Shown here one piece after another: positions 50,766 through 59,119 of a stretch of 64,000 nucleotides of DNA. The notes beneath the pieces are model-generated. The model ran no database searches. It worked only from the letters and a program-made list of their open reading frames with translations, and was not told the origin of the DNA. The position numbers were made by a program, and so were the translations under genes. This DNA is from Actinoallomurus iriomotensis (GTDB taxonomy: Bacteria; Actinomycetota; Actinomycetes; Streptosporangiales; Streptosporangiaceae): contig NZ_BSTJ01000008.1 of assembly GCF_030269445.1 (NCBI RefSeq), positions 186,001 through 250,000 of the forward strand. The letters are read 5' to 3'. Numbering within the stretch: the stretch's first letter is position 1; each line of letters opens with the position of its first letter.

Positions 50766-52256
50766 TCAGACCTCGTCGCGCAGGCCTCGCAGGGCGGCCC
50801 GCAGCGCGCGCGGGTCGTCGCCGACCTCGTCGACGATCGCCATGAGCCGGTGGAGGATGTCGTGGCGGTCGTGGCCCTTGTCCAGGAGGTACTCGGCGAT
50901 CCCCCACAGCTGGGGCGGGTCGCCGTCCCACAGGCGCCGGGCCAGGCGCAGGTGCGCCTCGATGTGCTCCCGGTCCGGGTCGGGGTGCTCGAACTCCAGC
51001 AGCCGGTGCCGGTCGTGGTCGTCGGCCGGGTCGAGCCGGGTGAGGTCGATCTCGGCGTTGCCCGCGGTCAGGAACGGGAAGGCGAACGCCCGGCGGGCGA
51101 GGGCCTCCAGGTCGCCGTCGGGCAGCAGCCGCTCGACCAGCTCCCGGTCGAGACCGAACGTCGTCGGGTCGCGATAGGCCTCGGCGAACTTGCCGGTGAT
51201 GTCCCAGACCTTGTCGAGGGTCTGGCGGACGCCCTCCTCGTGGAGGCGGGTGCGCTGGCTCGCCCAGCGGACCCATGCGGCCAGCACGTGCGGCATGGCG
51301 TCCTGCTCGCCCGGGGACAGCATGACCTTGCGCGGCAGGTAGTGCAGCAAGAACGTCTCGCACTTGATGGGGCTGACGCGCAGCGGACGGCCGAAGTCGT
51401 GATCGCAGCCGTAGTCGATGATCCGGTCGACGCAGCGGCTCGCGGCCGAGCGGTCCGACAGTCCCTCGGCCTCGTCGGAGGCGAGGAACTGCGCCGCCAT
51501 GGTCGCGCGCCGGTCGCGGCTGTGCACCGGCGGGGCGGGCCGCCGCCCGCCGGGCGGCAGCGCGCGGATCCGCGCGCGCACGAACGCGTGGTAGGAGCCG
51601 AAGGTGTCCTTGACCGGCGGTTCTTCGGTGTCGTCGGTGATCGCGAGGGCCTTCTCCAGCATCGCGCGGGCGCGGCTGGCCGGGAGCGGGTCGAAGAGCA
51701 TCAGGGGGTTGTCCTCGGCCTCCTGGCGGCAGTAGCCGAGCAACTTCTCCACCTGCGAGGACACCCACGCGTCGACCACCATGCCGCGTTCGTTGTGGTC
51801 GATGACGACCACGAGCGCGTGCCGCTCCTCACCGCCGTAGGTGTAGGTGCAGACGATGGAGTCCTGGTCGCCGTAGACGTCGCGGGAGACGTAGCAGTCA
51901 TCGGGCTCGACCATGCCGACGCGCCCGGCCCAGCCCGGCCGCGCGACCCCCGCCTCCATGAGCGGCAACGCGGCGCGTTCGGCCTTGGCCGCCTGCCGTG
52001 GCGTGCCGAGATAGGCGATGCCGGTGAGCAGCGCCAGCGCCGCCGGCGTACCGGCCTTCGCGGCGTAGTCGACCAGGGCCTCGCCGACGAGCTCCTCCAC
52101 GTCGTCGTGCAGCAGCCGCTTGCCCCACCAGGCGCCGAGCATCTCGCTCACGATGAGCTCGGCGTCGAGGGGACTGCGTACGGCCAGCAGCTCGCGGGCG
52201 GCGCGGAGCATCTCCTGGAACACGGCTTCCGGAGGTTGTGCACGGCGCCGTGTCAT
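50766..52256 (-). CDS. Large conserved-looking hypothetical protein (496 residues)
   Basis: A mostly helical, acidic cytoplasmic protein without a signal peptide or membrane segment. The N-terminal part (about 1-110) is helical (PPEAVFQEMLRAARELLAVR). A central part has YTYGGEERHALVVVIDHNER, then GMVVDAWVSSQVEKLL. The C-terminal half includes CDHDFGRPLRVSPIKCETFL and LLHYLPRKVMLSPGEQDAMP. Very high G/C third positions show it is real. I do not recognise a catalytic motif. Actinobacterial proteins of unknown function with SEC-C-like neighbours resemble it in composition only. Confidence 0.7.
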   Translation of the reverse strand: MTRRRAQPPEAVFQEMLRAARELLAVRSPLDAELIVSEMLGAWWGKRLLHDDVEELVGEALVDYAAKAGTPAALALLTGIAYLGTPRQAAKAERAALPLMEAGVARPGWAGRVGMVEPDDCYVSRDVYGDQDSIVCTYTYGGEERHALVVVIDHNERGMVVDAWVSSQVEKLLGYCRQEAEDNPLMLFDPLPASRARAMLEKALAITDDTEEPPVKDTFGSYHAFVRARIRALPPGGRRPAPPVHSRDRRATMAAQFLASDEAEGLSDRSAASRCVDRIIDYGCDHDFGRPLRVSPIKCETFLLHYLPRKVMLSPGEQDAMPHVLAAWVRWASQRTRLHEEGVRQTLDKVWDITGKFAEAYRDPTTFGLDRELVERLLPDGDLEALARRAFAFPFLTAGNAEIDLTRLDPADDHDRHRLLEFEHPDPDREHIEAHLRLARRLWDGDPPQLWGIAEYLLDKGHDRHDILHRLMAIVDEVGDDPRALRAALRGLRDEV

Positions 52257-52438
52257 GCAACCTCACCACGTGTGGACGGGCGCACGCCGGTCGGTTCGCT
52301 CATGCGCCCTCCCAGCGATGCTCGCGCATCCAGCGGCTCGCGCAGGTCGCTCACGTGGGTGCCTTTTCGCAATACGTCCCATGGCGCGGCCGGGAGCGGC
52401 GCCCGAGGGAGGAGTGGTCCGGTGTCCGGCCACTTACC

Positions 52439-52690
52439 CTACTCGCCCGAAGAAGGTTCGGCTCGTCGTGCGGAGGGTGGTTCGGACTTCACCATGCTCA
52501 CCAGGTGTTCGCGTGCGAGGGACTCGACGACCTCCGGGGTCAGGTCCACGCCCAGATGCCGGCCGCGCAGACCGACGTCCGTGATACAGCGTTCGACGGT
52601 CTCGGGGGAGAGCTCGGTGAAGTCGCGGCAGAGCCGCCTCACGATCGCCGGTGAGACGTCCAGACGTGAGATGAGCTGCGTCGATTGCAT
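52439..52690 (-). CDS. Small three-helix-bundle dimerisation-domain protein (DUF3562-like)
   Basis: An 83-residue helical protein: SRLDVSPAIVRRLCRDFTEL, SPETVERCITDVGLRG, VDLTPEVVESLAREHL. The three-helix pattern with a central S-P-E-T-V-E is like the actinobacterial three-helix bundle dimerisation domain. Function unknown; usually orphan. GGGAGGG precedes the ATG by eight bases. The gap on its downstream side to the 496-residue gene (52257-52438) shows no gene. Confidence 0.65.
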   Translation of the reverse strand: MQSTQLISRLDVSPAIVRRLCRDFTELSPETVERCITDVGLRGRHLGVDLTPEVVESLAREHLVSMVKSEPPSARRAEPSSGE

Positions 52691-52765
52691 GCGGACACCC
52701 TCCCGCCACAGAAGATCCGGGTACGTGCGCGTCGGCTCCGAATCTCGACTCTGACGTCAGGGGTG

Positions 52766-53401
52766 TCAAGACTTCCCGGCGACACGATCCCGTCCCTTCC
52801 GCTCGTCCAGCCACGCCGGGTGGTGACGCGCCGCCCAGTCCTCCGGAACGTGCCCGAGGAACATGCCGCCGAGCGCGCCGCGGTCGCGCAGCGCGTACCA
52901 GAGATGGCCGAGCACGACGATCCCCGTCGCGACGAACAGCCAGTCGTGCACGAACGTCGCGCCGCCGCGGAAGGAGTCGGGCCACGGGTGCGGGAACGTC
53001 ATGATCAGACCGGTGCCGAGCATCACCAGGATCGCGCCGCCCGCGAACGCCGCGTTCAGCTTCTGGCCCGCGTTGTACTTGCCGACCGGGTGGATGCCGC
53101 GCCCGCCGGCGGTGGCGCGGCGGTCGCGTCCGCGCAGCCACGCCCAGTCGTCGGGGGAGAAGCGGTTCAGCCGGCGCAGGTCGTCGCGGAACGCCCGGGA
53201 CGCCCAGCCCAGCAGCGCCGGCACCGGCAGCGCGAACCCCGCGTAGACGTGGACCGTACGGAGCAGGTGCCGGTGCCCGACCGTCTCGGCGAACGCCGGG
53301 ACGTACAGCACCGCCCCGGTCACGAGGCAGGCCAGCATGAACAGGGCCGTCGTGTGGTGGACCCACCGCACCGACCGCGCGAACCGGCTCACCTGGATCA
53401 C
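52766..53401 (-). CDS. Cytochrome b561/FDH-gamma-type membrane cytochrome
   Basis: A 211-residue membrane protein with four helices: RFARSVRWVHHTTALFMLAC, VTGAVLYVP, LRTVHVYAGFALPVPALLGW, FVHDWLFVATGIVVLGHLWY. The His residues in HHT, TVHVY, FVHDW and GHLWY are the b-heme ligands. It would carry electrons between quinone and the molybdopterin oxidoreductase encoded just upstream. The GTG at 53401 is supplied with a ribosome binding site by a leader repeat that spans the 65-base gap. Confidence 0.85.
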   Translation of the reverse strand: MIQVSRFARSVRWVHHTTALFMLACLVTGAVLYVPAFAETVGHRHLLRTVHVYAGFALPVPALLGWASRAFRDDLRRLNRFSPDDWAWLRGRDRRATAGGRGIHPVGKYNAGQKLNAAFAGGAILVMLGTGLIMTFPHPWPDSFRGGATFVHDWLFVATGIVVLGHLWYALRDRGALGGMFLGHVPEDWAARHHPAWLDERKGRDRVAGKS

Positions 53402-53469
53402 GGGCCCTCCTTCGTCGGAGGAGTGACCGGGGGAACTGTGCTCTCTGGTTCCCTCGCTGCGCTCGGTCA
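53402..53469 (-). repeat. Stop-to-start leader repeat, single unit, bridging the oxidoreductase and cytochrome genes
   Basis: On the minus strand it begins GTGACCGAGCGCAGCGAGGG; its TGA is the stop of the molybdopterin oxidoreductase gene. It ends CTCCGACGAAGGAGGGCCC directly before GTG 53401. The layout is the same as at 10298-10365. Confidence 0.8.
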
Positions 53470-54156
53470 CGAGGTGTACCCGTTCGAGCGTCCAACCCAG
53501 GCGTCCACGTCGTAGCCCCGTTCCTCCCAGTAGCCCGGCCGCACGTCGCCGACCACCTCGATGCCGCTCAGCCACTTGGTCGACTTGTAGCCGTACATCG
53601 GCGCGACGTACATCCGCACCGGACCGCCGTGGTCGTGGCTGACCGGGCCGCCCAGCATGCCGGTCGCCACGATCACGTCGCGGCGGCGCGCCTGCTCCAT
53701 CGTGAGGCTCTCGGTGTACGTGCCGTCGAAGGAGGTGAACCGCACGCCCCTCGCGCCGGGCCGTACGCCGACGGCGTCGAGCAGGTCCGGCAGCGCGACG
53801 CCCTCCCACGCGACGTTCGGCACGTTCCAGCCCGTGACGCAGTGGAACGTGTCGGTCATCCGCGTCTGCGGAAGCGCGTGCTGAAGATCGGCGAAACTGT
53901 ACGAGCGCGGACGCTCGACCAGGCCGCGCACCCTGAGGTTGTAGTCGGCCGGCGCGATCCGCTTCACCGGCCCGGTCACGGTGTAGAACCGGAACCCGCC
54001 GGCGGCCGGCACGATGCCGGAGATCCCCGAGCCGACCGGCCCGAGCGCGCGGTTCACGCCCCGCTGCACCCACGCGCCCGTCGCGACGCCGAGGGCACCG
54101 AGACCGACCATGCCGAGGACGACACGACGCCCGACCGGTGATCCTTCGCTGCTCAC
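53467..54156 (-). CDS. Molybdopterin-dependent oxidoreductase (MsrP/YedY- or sulfite-oxidase-like)
   Basis: A 229-residue exported enzyme. The N-terminus, GRRVVLGMVGLGALGVATGA, is a twin-arginine-type signal or anchor. The molybdopterin domain has MTDTFHCVTGWNVPNVAWEG (the Mo-ligand Cys), RFTSFDGTYTESLTMEQARR, HGGPVRMYVAPMYGYKSTKW and ERGYDVDAWVG. The substrate could be an oxidised Met or another S/N-oxide. GTG 54156 is used; GTG 54165 is too close to GGAG. It is followed by the cytochrome b561 gene, its likely electron partner. Confidence 0.85.
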   Translation of the reverse strand: MSSEGSPVGRRVVLGMVGLGALGVATGAWVQRGVNRALGPVGSGISGIVPAAGGFRFYTVTGPVKRIAPADYNLRVRGLVERPRSYSFADLQHALPQTRMTDTFHCVTGWNVPNVAWEGVALPDLLDAVGVRPGARGVRFTSFDGTYTESLTMEQARRRDVIVATGMLGGPVSHDHGGPVRMYVAPMYGYKSTKWLSGIEVVGDVRPGYWEERGYDVDAWVGRSNGYTS

Positions 54157-54368
54157 GCTGCTCACGTCTCCTATTCGAGCACTCGCCGGGCCGTACGCCC
54201 ATGGATCGCGCGATGCCGTCAGGAAACCGTCATAAATCGCGTGCGTTCTCCAAGCCGCCGTCGTAGCCTGCGGGCATGACGTGGCGACATTGATCTTCAC
54301 CTGAGTCCCGGCTCGCGCGCAGGCTCTACGCCTACGCGTTCTTCGAGGACTTCGTCCTGTTCTACCCG

Positions 54369-55445
54369 GTGTACGCGGTGCTGTTCGCCGACGCCGGGCT
54401 GTCCGCGGCGGAGATCTCGTCCCTGTTCATCCTGTGGTCGGTCAGCTCGTTCGTGATCGACGTGCCGTCGGGGATCTGGGCGGACGCCTTCTCCCGGCGC
54501 CTGCTGCTGACCCTGGCGCCCGGTCTCACCGCCGCCGGCTACGCCCTGTGGACGTTCCTGCCGTCCTATCCCTTCTTCGCGCTCGGCTTCGTGCTGTGGG
54601 GCGCCGGCGGGGCCGTGCGCTCCGGGGCCCTGCAGGCCCTGGTCTACGACGAACTCACCCGCCTCGGCTCCTCCGACGCGTACGGGCGGCTCATCGGCCG
54701 GTCGAGGGCCGTCGGCACGACCGCCGTCATGGCGGCGACGGCCCTGGCGTCCCCGGTCCTGCACCTGGGCGGATACCGCGCCGTGGGCCTGGCGAGCGTG
54801 GCCGTCGCCCTGCTGGGCGTGCCCGTGGGCCGTTCCTTCCCCGAGTCCCGCGGTGACGGCGCCCGGGAAGAGGACCAGGAAGAAAAGCGGTACGGCGCGG
54901 TGCTCCGCTCGGGCCTCGCCGAACTGCGCGGCGCCCCGGAGGTCCGGCGCCGCCTGCTCGTCGTCGCACTGGTGTCCGGAGTGGACGCGCTGGACGAGTA
55001 CGTGCCGCTGCTGGCGAAGGCGACCGGCGCCGGGGCGGCGACCGTGCCGCTGCTGGTGCTCGTGGTCACGGCCGGCGTCGCGGCCGGAGGCTGGCTGGGC
55101 GGCCGGGGCACCACGTGGGTGGGGCCGGTCCTGGCCGCGGCCTCGTCGCTCCTGGCGGTGGGCGCCTGGTCGGGCCGGCCGGCCGGGCTGGTGGCGGTCG
55201 CGGTGGCGTTCGGCGCCTTCCAGTGGGCGATCGTCGCCGCCGACCTGAGGTTGCAGGAACAGATCTCCGACGGCGCGCGGGCGACGATCACGTCCGTGGC
55301 GGGCTTTGGGACCGAGGTCGTGGCGGTGCTGACCTTCGTCGGCTACGGGCTGGGCTCCTCCAGGCTCGCCGCCGGCCCGCTGTTCGCCCTGGCCGCCGTG
55401 CCGTACGCGATCGTCGCGCTGATCCTGTGGCGGAGCCGGGAGTGA
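54369..55445 (+). CDS. MFS transporter with a disrupted or non-canonical N-terminus
   Basis: From the first possible start in the open frame (GTG 54369) the product is 358 residues with about eleven helices (SSLFILWSVSSFVIDVPSGI, then WADAFSRRLLLTLAPGLTAA, an MFS motif A). Homology plainly begins earlier: SRLARRLYAYAFFEDFVLFY is in frame upstream, giving the first half of helix 1. The only upstream ATG (54276) is in frame, but an in-frame TGA at 54291 lies five codons after it. The true start is therefore unclear; a nonsense mutation or sequencing error is possible. Substrate unknown. Confidence 0.7.
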   Translation: MYAVLFADAGLSAAEISSLFILWSVSSFVIDVPSGIWADAFSRRLLLTLAPGLTAAGYALWTFLPSYPFFALGFVLWGAGGAVRSGALQALVYDELTRLGSSDAYGRLIGRSRAVGTTAVMAATALASPVLHLGGYRAVGLASVAVALLGVPVGRSFPESRGDGAREEDQEEKRYGAVLRSGLAELRGAPEVRRRLLVVALVSGVDALDEYVPLLAKATGAGAATVPLLVLVVTAGVAAGGWLGGRGTTWVGPVLAAASSLLAVGAWSGRPAGLVAVAVAFGAFQWAIVAADLRLQEQISDGARATITSVAGFGTEVVAVLTFVGYGLGSSRLAAGPLFALAAVPYAIVALILWRSRE

Positions 55446-55548
55446 GCCGGAACCGGATCCCGCGGTGAGCCGCCGCCGCGGGCTCCGAGCGCCCTCTGCC
55501 AGGATGATGAGGGAGAACGCGAGGTGCCGGGGGACTCTGGAGGACGCC

Positions 55549-56115
55549 GTGACGGTATCGCTGCCCATCGCGCCGGAGGCCAACGCGCTGCTCAACCGCA
55601 GCCCGCTGGCCCTGCTGATCGCGATGCTGCTGGACCAGCAGGTGCCGCTCGAACGCGCGTTCGCGGCCCCGGCCGACCTGGCCCGCCGGCTGGGCCACGA
55701 CCCGACGGCCGAGGAACTGGCCGACCACGACCCGGACAAGCTCGTGGCCGTCTTCGGCGAACGCCCGGCCCTGCACCGCTTCCCCAAGGCGATGGCCGCG
55801 CGGGTACAGGCGCTGTGCCAGGTCCTGGTCGACCGCTACGACGGCGACGCGTCCCGGGTCTGGACGGAAGCGACGACAGGCCCGGACCTGCTGAAGCGCG
55901 TGGGAGACCTGCCGGGCTTCGGCGAGCAGAAGGCCAAGATCTTCGTCGCCCTGCTCGGCAAACGACTGAACGTACGCCCGGAGGGCTGGCGCGAGGCGGC
56001 CGGCCCGTACGGCGAGGAGTCCTCGCACCGCTCGGTCGCCGACATCGTCGACGAGGAGTCGCTCGGCCTGGTCCGCAGCTACAAACAGCAGTTGAAGGCC
56101 GCCGCGAAGAAGTAA
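55549..56115 (+). CDS. HhH-GPD-type base-excision DNA repair protein
   Basis: A 188-residue protein: NRSPLALLIAMLLDQQVPLE, RAFAAPADLARRLGHDPTAE, VGDLPGFGEQKAKIFVALLG (helix-hairpin-helix). This is the actinobacterial HhH-GPD family annotated as base-excision repair. The catalytic Asp usual after the HhH cannot be placed with certainty. GTG 55549 has GGAGG nine bases upstream. It lies 104 bases after the MFS gene. A second HhH protein in the window (32979) is unrelated in sequence. Confidence 0.8.
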   Translation: MTVSLPIAPEANALLNRSPLALLIAMLLDQQVPLERAFAAPADLARRLGHDPTAEELADHDPDKLVAVFGERPALHRFPKAMAARVQALCQVLVDRYDGDASRVWTEATTGPDLLKRVGDLPGFGEQKAKIFVALLGKRLNVRPEGWREAAGPYGEESSHRSVADIVDEESLGLVRSYKQQLKAAAKK

Positions 56116-56872
56116 CCGCCCCAAGCGAGCCGAACCGCGGGTGCGGCGGGACGCCCAGCAGGACCGGGCACGAACCCCGCCGAGCGGCTGCGCGTGTCGT
56201 CCCCGTACCAAGAAGAGGTGTGTCTCCCCGTCGCTCCGGTCCCGGGCGCCCGGCTTCAGGGCGATACCCGGCACGAGCCCTGTCGAGCCCCGCGACACGC
56301 CCACCATCTTCACCGATCGCACCGTTCGGGCACCGCACCCACGCGACCCCGCCAAAGCACGTGCGTTTGCACGTGCGACAGCACATGTACAAACATCGTC
56401 GTCGATGGTCATGCCCGGCATTCCGCCTCTGGGCAGGGCCATCGCCGAAAAGATGAGGTAATTAAGAATTGCCGATATTCGCCATTACGGCGTCCGTATT
56501 CCATGTCGGTCCACATCCGGCCCACATCGGACCCGCATCCGCACTGCTGAAGCCGTCTCCCCACGAGGAGGCGTGACTCGCCGAGATCGGAGATCTCGCC
56601 CGCCGGGCCCCTGCTGGCGCTTATCATCTCTTCCGCCGGATGCGCGGTCTCCTGCCGTGCCGCCGGCCGGGCGGGTATGGGCCGTGTTCGTCAGCGGCCG
56701 ACGATAACGATGCCGAACGGGACTTCCGTCGGCGGCGAACCATCGAGATGATGAAAACCTGACTCCGAGCGGTGTTGTGATGGAGGACGGGAGCGCTAGC
56801 CTGCTCCCATTCACCCATAGTGATGCGGAAATGCCTAGCAGTAGGGCCGGGCGCGCGACGGAGGTGTCTAGC
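56116..56872. other. 757-bp region without a recognisable gene
   Basis: I see no supported coding frame. Codon bias is weak in all frames, and A+T rises around 56440-56520. A short inverted repeat (GCACGTGCG, 56357-56365, and CGCACGTGC overlapping downstream as GCACGTGCG) occurs at 56357-56381. The right end holds the promoter and leader of the phosphatase gene. Confidence 0.5.
56775..56802 (+). promoter_or_regulatory. Candidate sigma-70-type promoter of the PAS/GAF/PP2C gene
   Basis: TTGTGA (56775-56780), 16-base spacer, TAGCCT (56797-56802). The predicted start near 56809 gives a 64-base leader with GGAGG before ATG 56873. GGAGC/GCTCC flank the -10 as a small dyad. Confidence 0.35.
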
Positions 56873-58930
56873 ATGAGCGCCGATACGTCCGTGCCGCATC
56901 CCCGGCTCTCCGGTCTCGACGCGTCGGACTCGGCGCTGTTCGCCACGTTGCTACGGGAGGCTCCGATCGGGTTCGCGCTCTTCGATACCGACCTGCGTTT
57001 CAAGCGGGTCAACCACTCGCTGGCCCGCCTGCACGGAGTCGCCGTCGCCGACCTCGAGGGCAAGAAGCCGTCCGAGGTCCTCTCCGAGAAGTTCGGCGAG
57101 ATCGTCGAGACCGCCGTGCGCAAGGTCGTCGACGAAGACCGTCCGGTGCTCGACGTCGATCTGGAGATCGGCGGGCGGCACTGGGCGTACTCCTGGTTGC
57201 CGGCGCACGCCGCCGACGGTGAGATCACCGGTGTCGTCCTCGTCGTCGTGGACGTCACCGACCGCGTGCTCGCCGAGACCGCGATCCGCCGCAAGGAGGA
57301 GCGCTACCGCTCCCTGGTGGAGGCCAGCTCCCAGGTCGTCTGGGTGACCATGCCGACCGGGAAGGTCGTCGACGACGCGCCCGAGTGGCGCGCGATCACC
57401 GGCCAGACGCACGAGGAGTACGCCGCCGACGGCTGGCTGGGCGCGGTGCACAGCGAGGACCGCGCCCGCATCGAGGAGGCGTGGCAGGCCTGCGTGGCCG
57501 GTGATCGGATCTTCGAGGCGACCTACCGCATCCGTACACGGGCCGGCGGCTACCGCAACTACGACGTACGCGCGGTGCCGATCCGGCGCGAGGGCGAGAT
57601 CGTCGAGTGGGTCGGAGCGAACACCGACGTCACCGGCAAGCGCGAGGCCGAGGAGATGCGCGGGCGGCTCACCGAGCAGCTCTCCGCCGCGGCGCTCCGT
57701 ACGGCCCGGCTCCAGCAGGCCACGTCCATGCTGGCCGAGGCGCTGACGGTCAACCAGGTCGTCGCTGTGATCACCGAGGTCGGCCGGTCCGCGATCGGCG
57801 CCGACCGTTCCGCGGTGGCGCTGCTCGACGACGACAAGGTGCGGCTCCGTACGATCACGCCGGGCGGCATCCCCGAGCTTCCGGGCCCGGCCCGCGAGGA
57901 GATCGGCGTCGAGGACCCGAGCGTCATGTCGGTCGCCGTACGCGAACGGCGCCCGTTCCTCGCCGAGAACCCCACCAGCCTGCGCCTCCAGATCCAGGCC
58001 GAGGAGATCGACGCGTTCGTCCAGGTCACCGACGAGCGCGCCTGGGTGGGCCTGCCGCTGCTGGCCGCCGGCCGCGCGCTCGGCGCCCTCCGGTTCTCCT
58101 TCACCCGGCCGCGTGAGATCACCGAGGAGGAGCGGGTCTTCCTCGAGGCGCTCGCCGGCCAGTGCGCGCTGGCGGTCGAGCGCGCCACGCTGTTCGAGCG
58201 CGAGCACAAGACCGCCGAGGCGCTCCAGCGCAGCCTGCTGCCCGACCAGCTTCCCCAGCTCCCGCCCATGCGGCTCGCCGCCCGCTACCAGCCCGCGACA
58301 CGTCACGTACAGGTCGGCGGCGACTGGTACGACGCGTTCCCGCTCCAGGACGACCGGGTGGCGATCGTGATCGGCGACGTCATGGGCAAGGGCGTGAAGG
58401 CCGCCGCCGGAATGGGCCGCGTGCGCAACGCCCTGCGGGCGCTCGCGCTCAACGATCCGCGGCCCGCCGCGGTCCTCTCGGGCCTCGACCGGCTCTTCTC
58501 GGCCACCGAGGGCATGGAGCAGATCACCACCCTGGCGTACGCCGTGATCGACCCGGCCACCGGCGAGGGCGTGATCAGCAACGCGGGGCACCTGCCGCCC
58601 CTGTTCATCTACCCCGACCGGCGTCCCGAGGTCAGTACGGCCGAGGCCGGCACCCCGCTCGGCTGGCCCTCACAGCGACATCAGACAAAGTTTTCCGTTC
58701 CACCCGGCAACACTGTGGTGTTCTACTCCGATGGACTTGTGGAGAACCGAAGACGGGGACTCGACGCCGGCCTCGACGAGATCGTGGCCATCGCCGCCGA
58801 TGCTCCGCCCGAGGTGCTCGCGGATCCTGAGATACTTGTCGACTTCCTGGTGGATCGGATGCTGGCCGGGTATGACCATGATGATGACGTGACCGTACTT
58901 GCCCTACATGTTCCACCGAAGACGGCGTAG
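56873..58930 (+). CDS. PAS-PAS-GAF-SpoIIE(PP2C) serine phosphatase
   Basis: A 685-residue signalling protein. PAS1 (about 20-130: EAPIGFALFDTDLRFKRVNH), PAS2 (about 145-265: DAPEWRAITGQTHEEYAADG), GAF (about 280-440: RSAIGADRSAVALLDDDKVR), and a PP2C phosphatase (about 450-685: VQVGGDWYDAFPLQDDRVAI, VIGDVMGKGVKAAAG, ISNAGHLPPLF, YSDGLVENRR). The Asp metal ligands are intact. Such proteins dephosphorylate anti-anti-sigma factors to release alternative sigma factors after a light, redox or ligand signal. ATG 56873 follows GGAGG by eight bases. It lies 189 bases upstream of the principal sigma factor gene. Confidence 0.88.
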   Translation: MSADTSVPHPRLSGLDASDSALFATLLREAPIGFALFDTDLRFKRVNHSLARLHGVAVADLEGKKPSEVLSEKFGEIVETAVRKVVDEDRPVLDVDLEIGGRHWAYSWLPAHAADGEITGVVLVVVDVTDRVLAETAIRRKEERYRSLVEASSQVVWVTMPTGKVVDDAPEWRAITGQTHEEYAADGWLGAVHSEDRARIEEAWQACVAGDRIFEATYRIRTRAGGYRNYDVRAVPIRREGEIVEWVGANTDVTGKREAEEMRGRLTEQLSAAALRTARLQQATSMLAEALTVNQVVAVITEVGRSAIGADRSAVALLDDDKVRLRTITPGGIPELPGPAREEIGVEDPSVMSVAVRERRPFLAENPTSLRLQIQAEEIDAFVQVTDERAWVGLPLLAAGRALGALRFSFTRPREITEEERVFLEALAGQCALAVERATLFEREHKTAEALQRSLLPDQLPQLPPMRLAARYQPATRHVQVGGDWYDAFPLQDDRVAIVIGDVMGKGVKAAAGMGRVRNALRALALNDPRPAAVLSGLDRLFSATEGMEQITTLAYAVIDPATGEGVISNAGHLPPLFIYPDRRPEVSTAEAGTPLGWPSQRHQTKFSVPPGNTVVFYSDGLVENRRRGLDAGLDEIVAIAADAPPEVLADPEILVDFLVDRMLAGYDHDDDVTVLALHVPPKTA

Positions 58931-59119
58931 CACGTACGAAGGACCACCCCGAGCCCTCTAAGGTGGTGGTCACCGGGCCGGACTCCACCGTGCGGAATAG
59001 GCGGGCGTGCCAGAATGCTAGATCGAGAGAGGTACGCTGCCCAACGCAAAGCTCCGAAGGGGCCGGCGCCCGATACAGCACTGGGTCAACATAGCCACAC
59101 GTTCGTTCGAGAGGTGTTT

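Noticed and set aside
56116-56872. Short open frames in the gap before the phosphatase gene
   Set aside because: Codon bias is weak in all six frames and none has a convincing ribosome binding site or motif.
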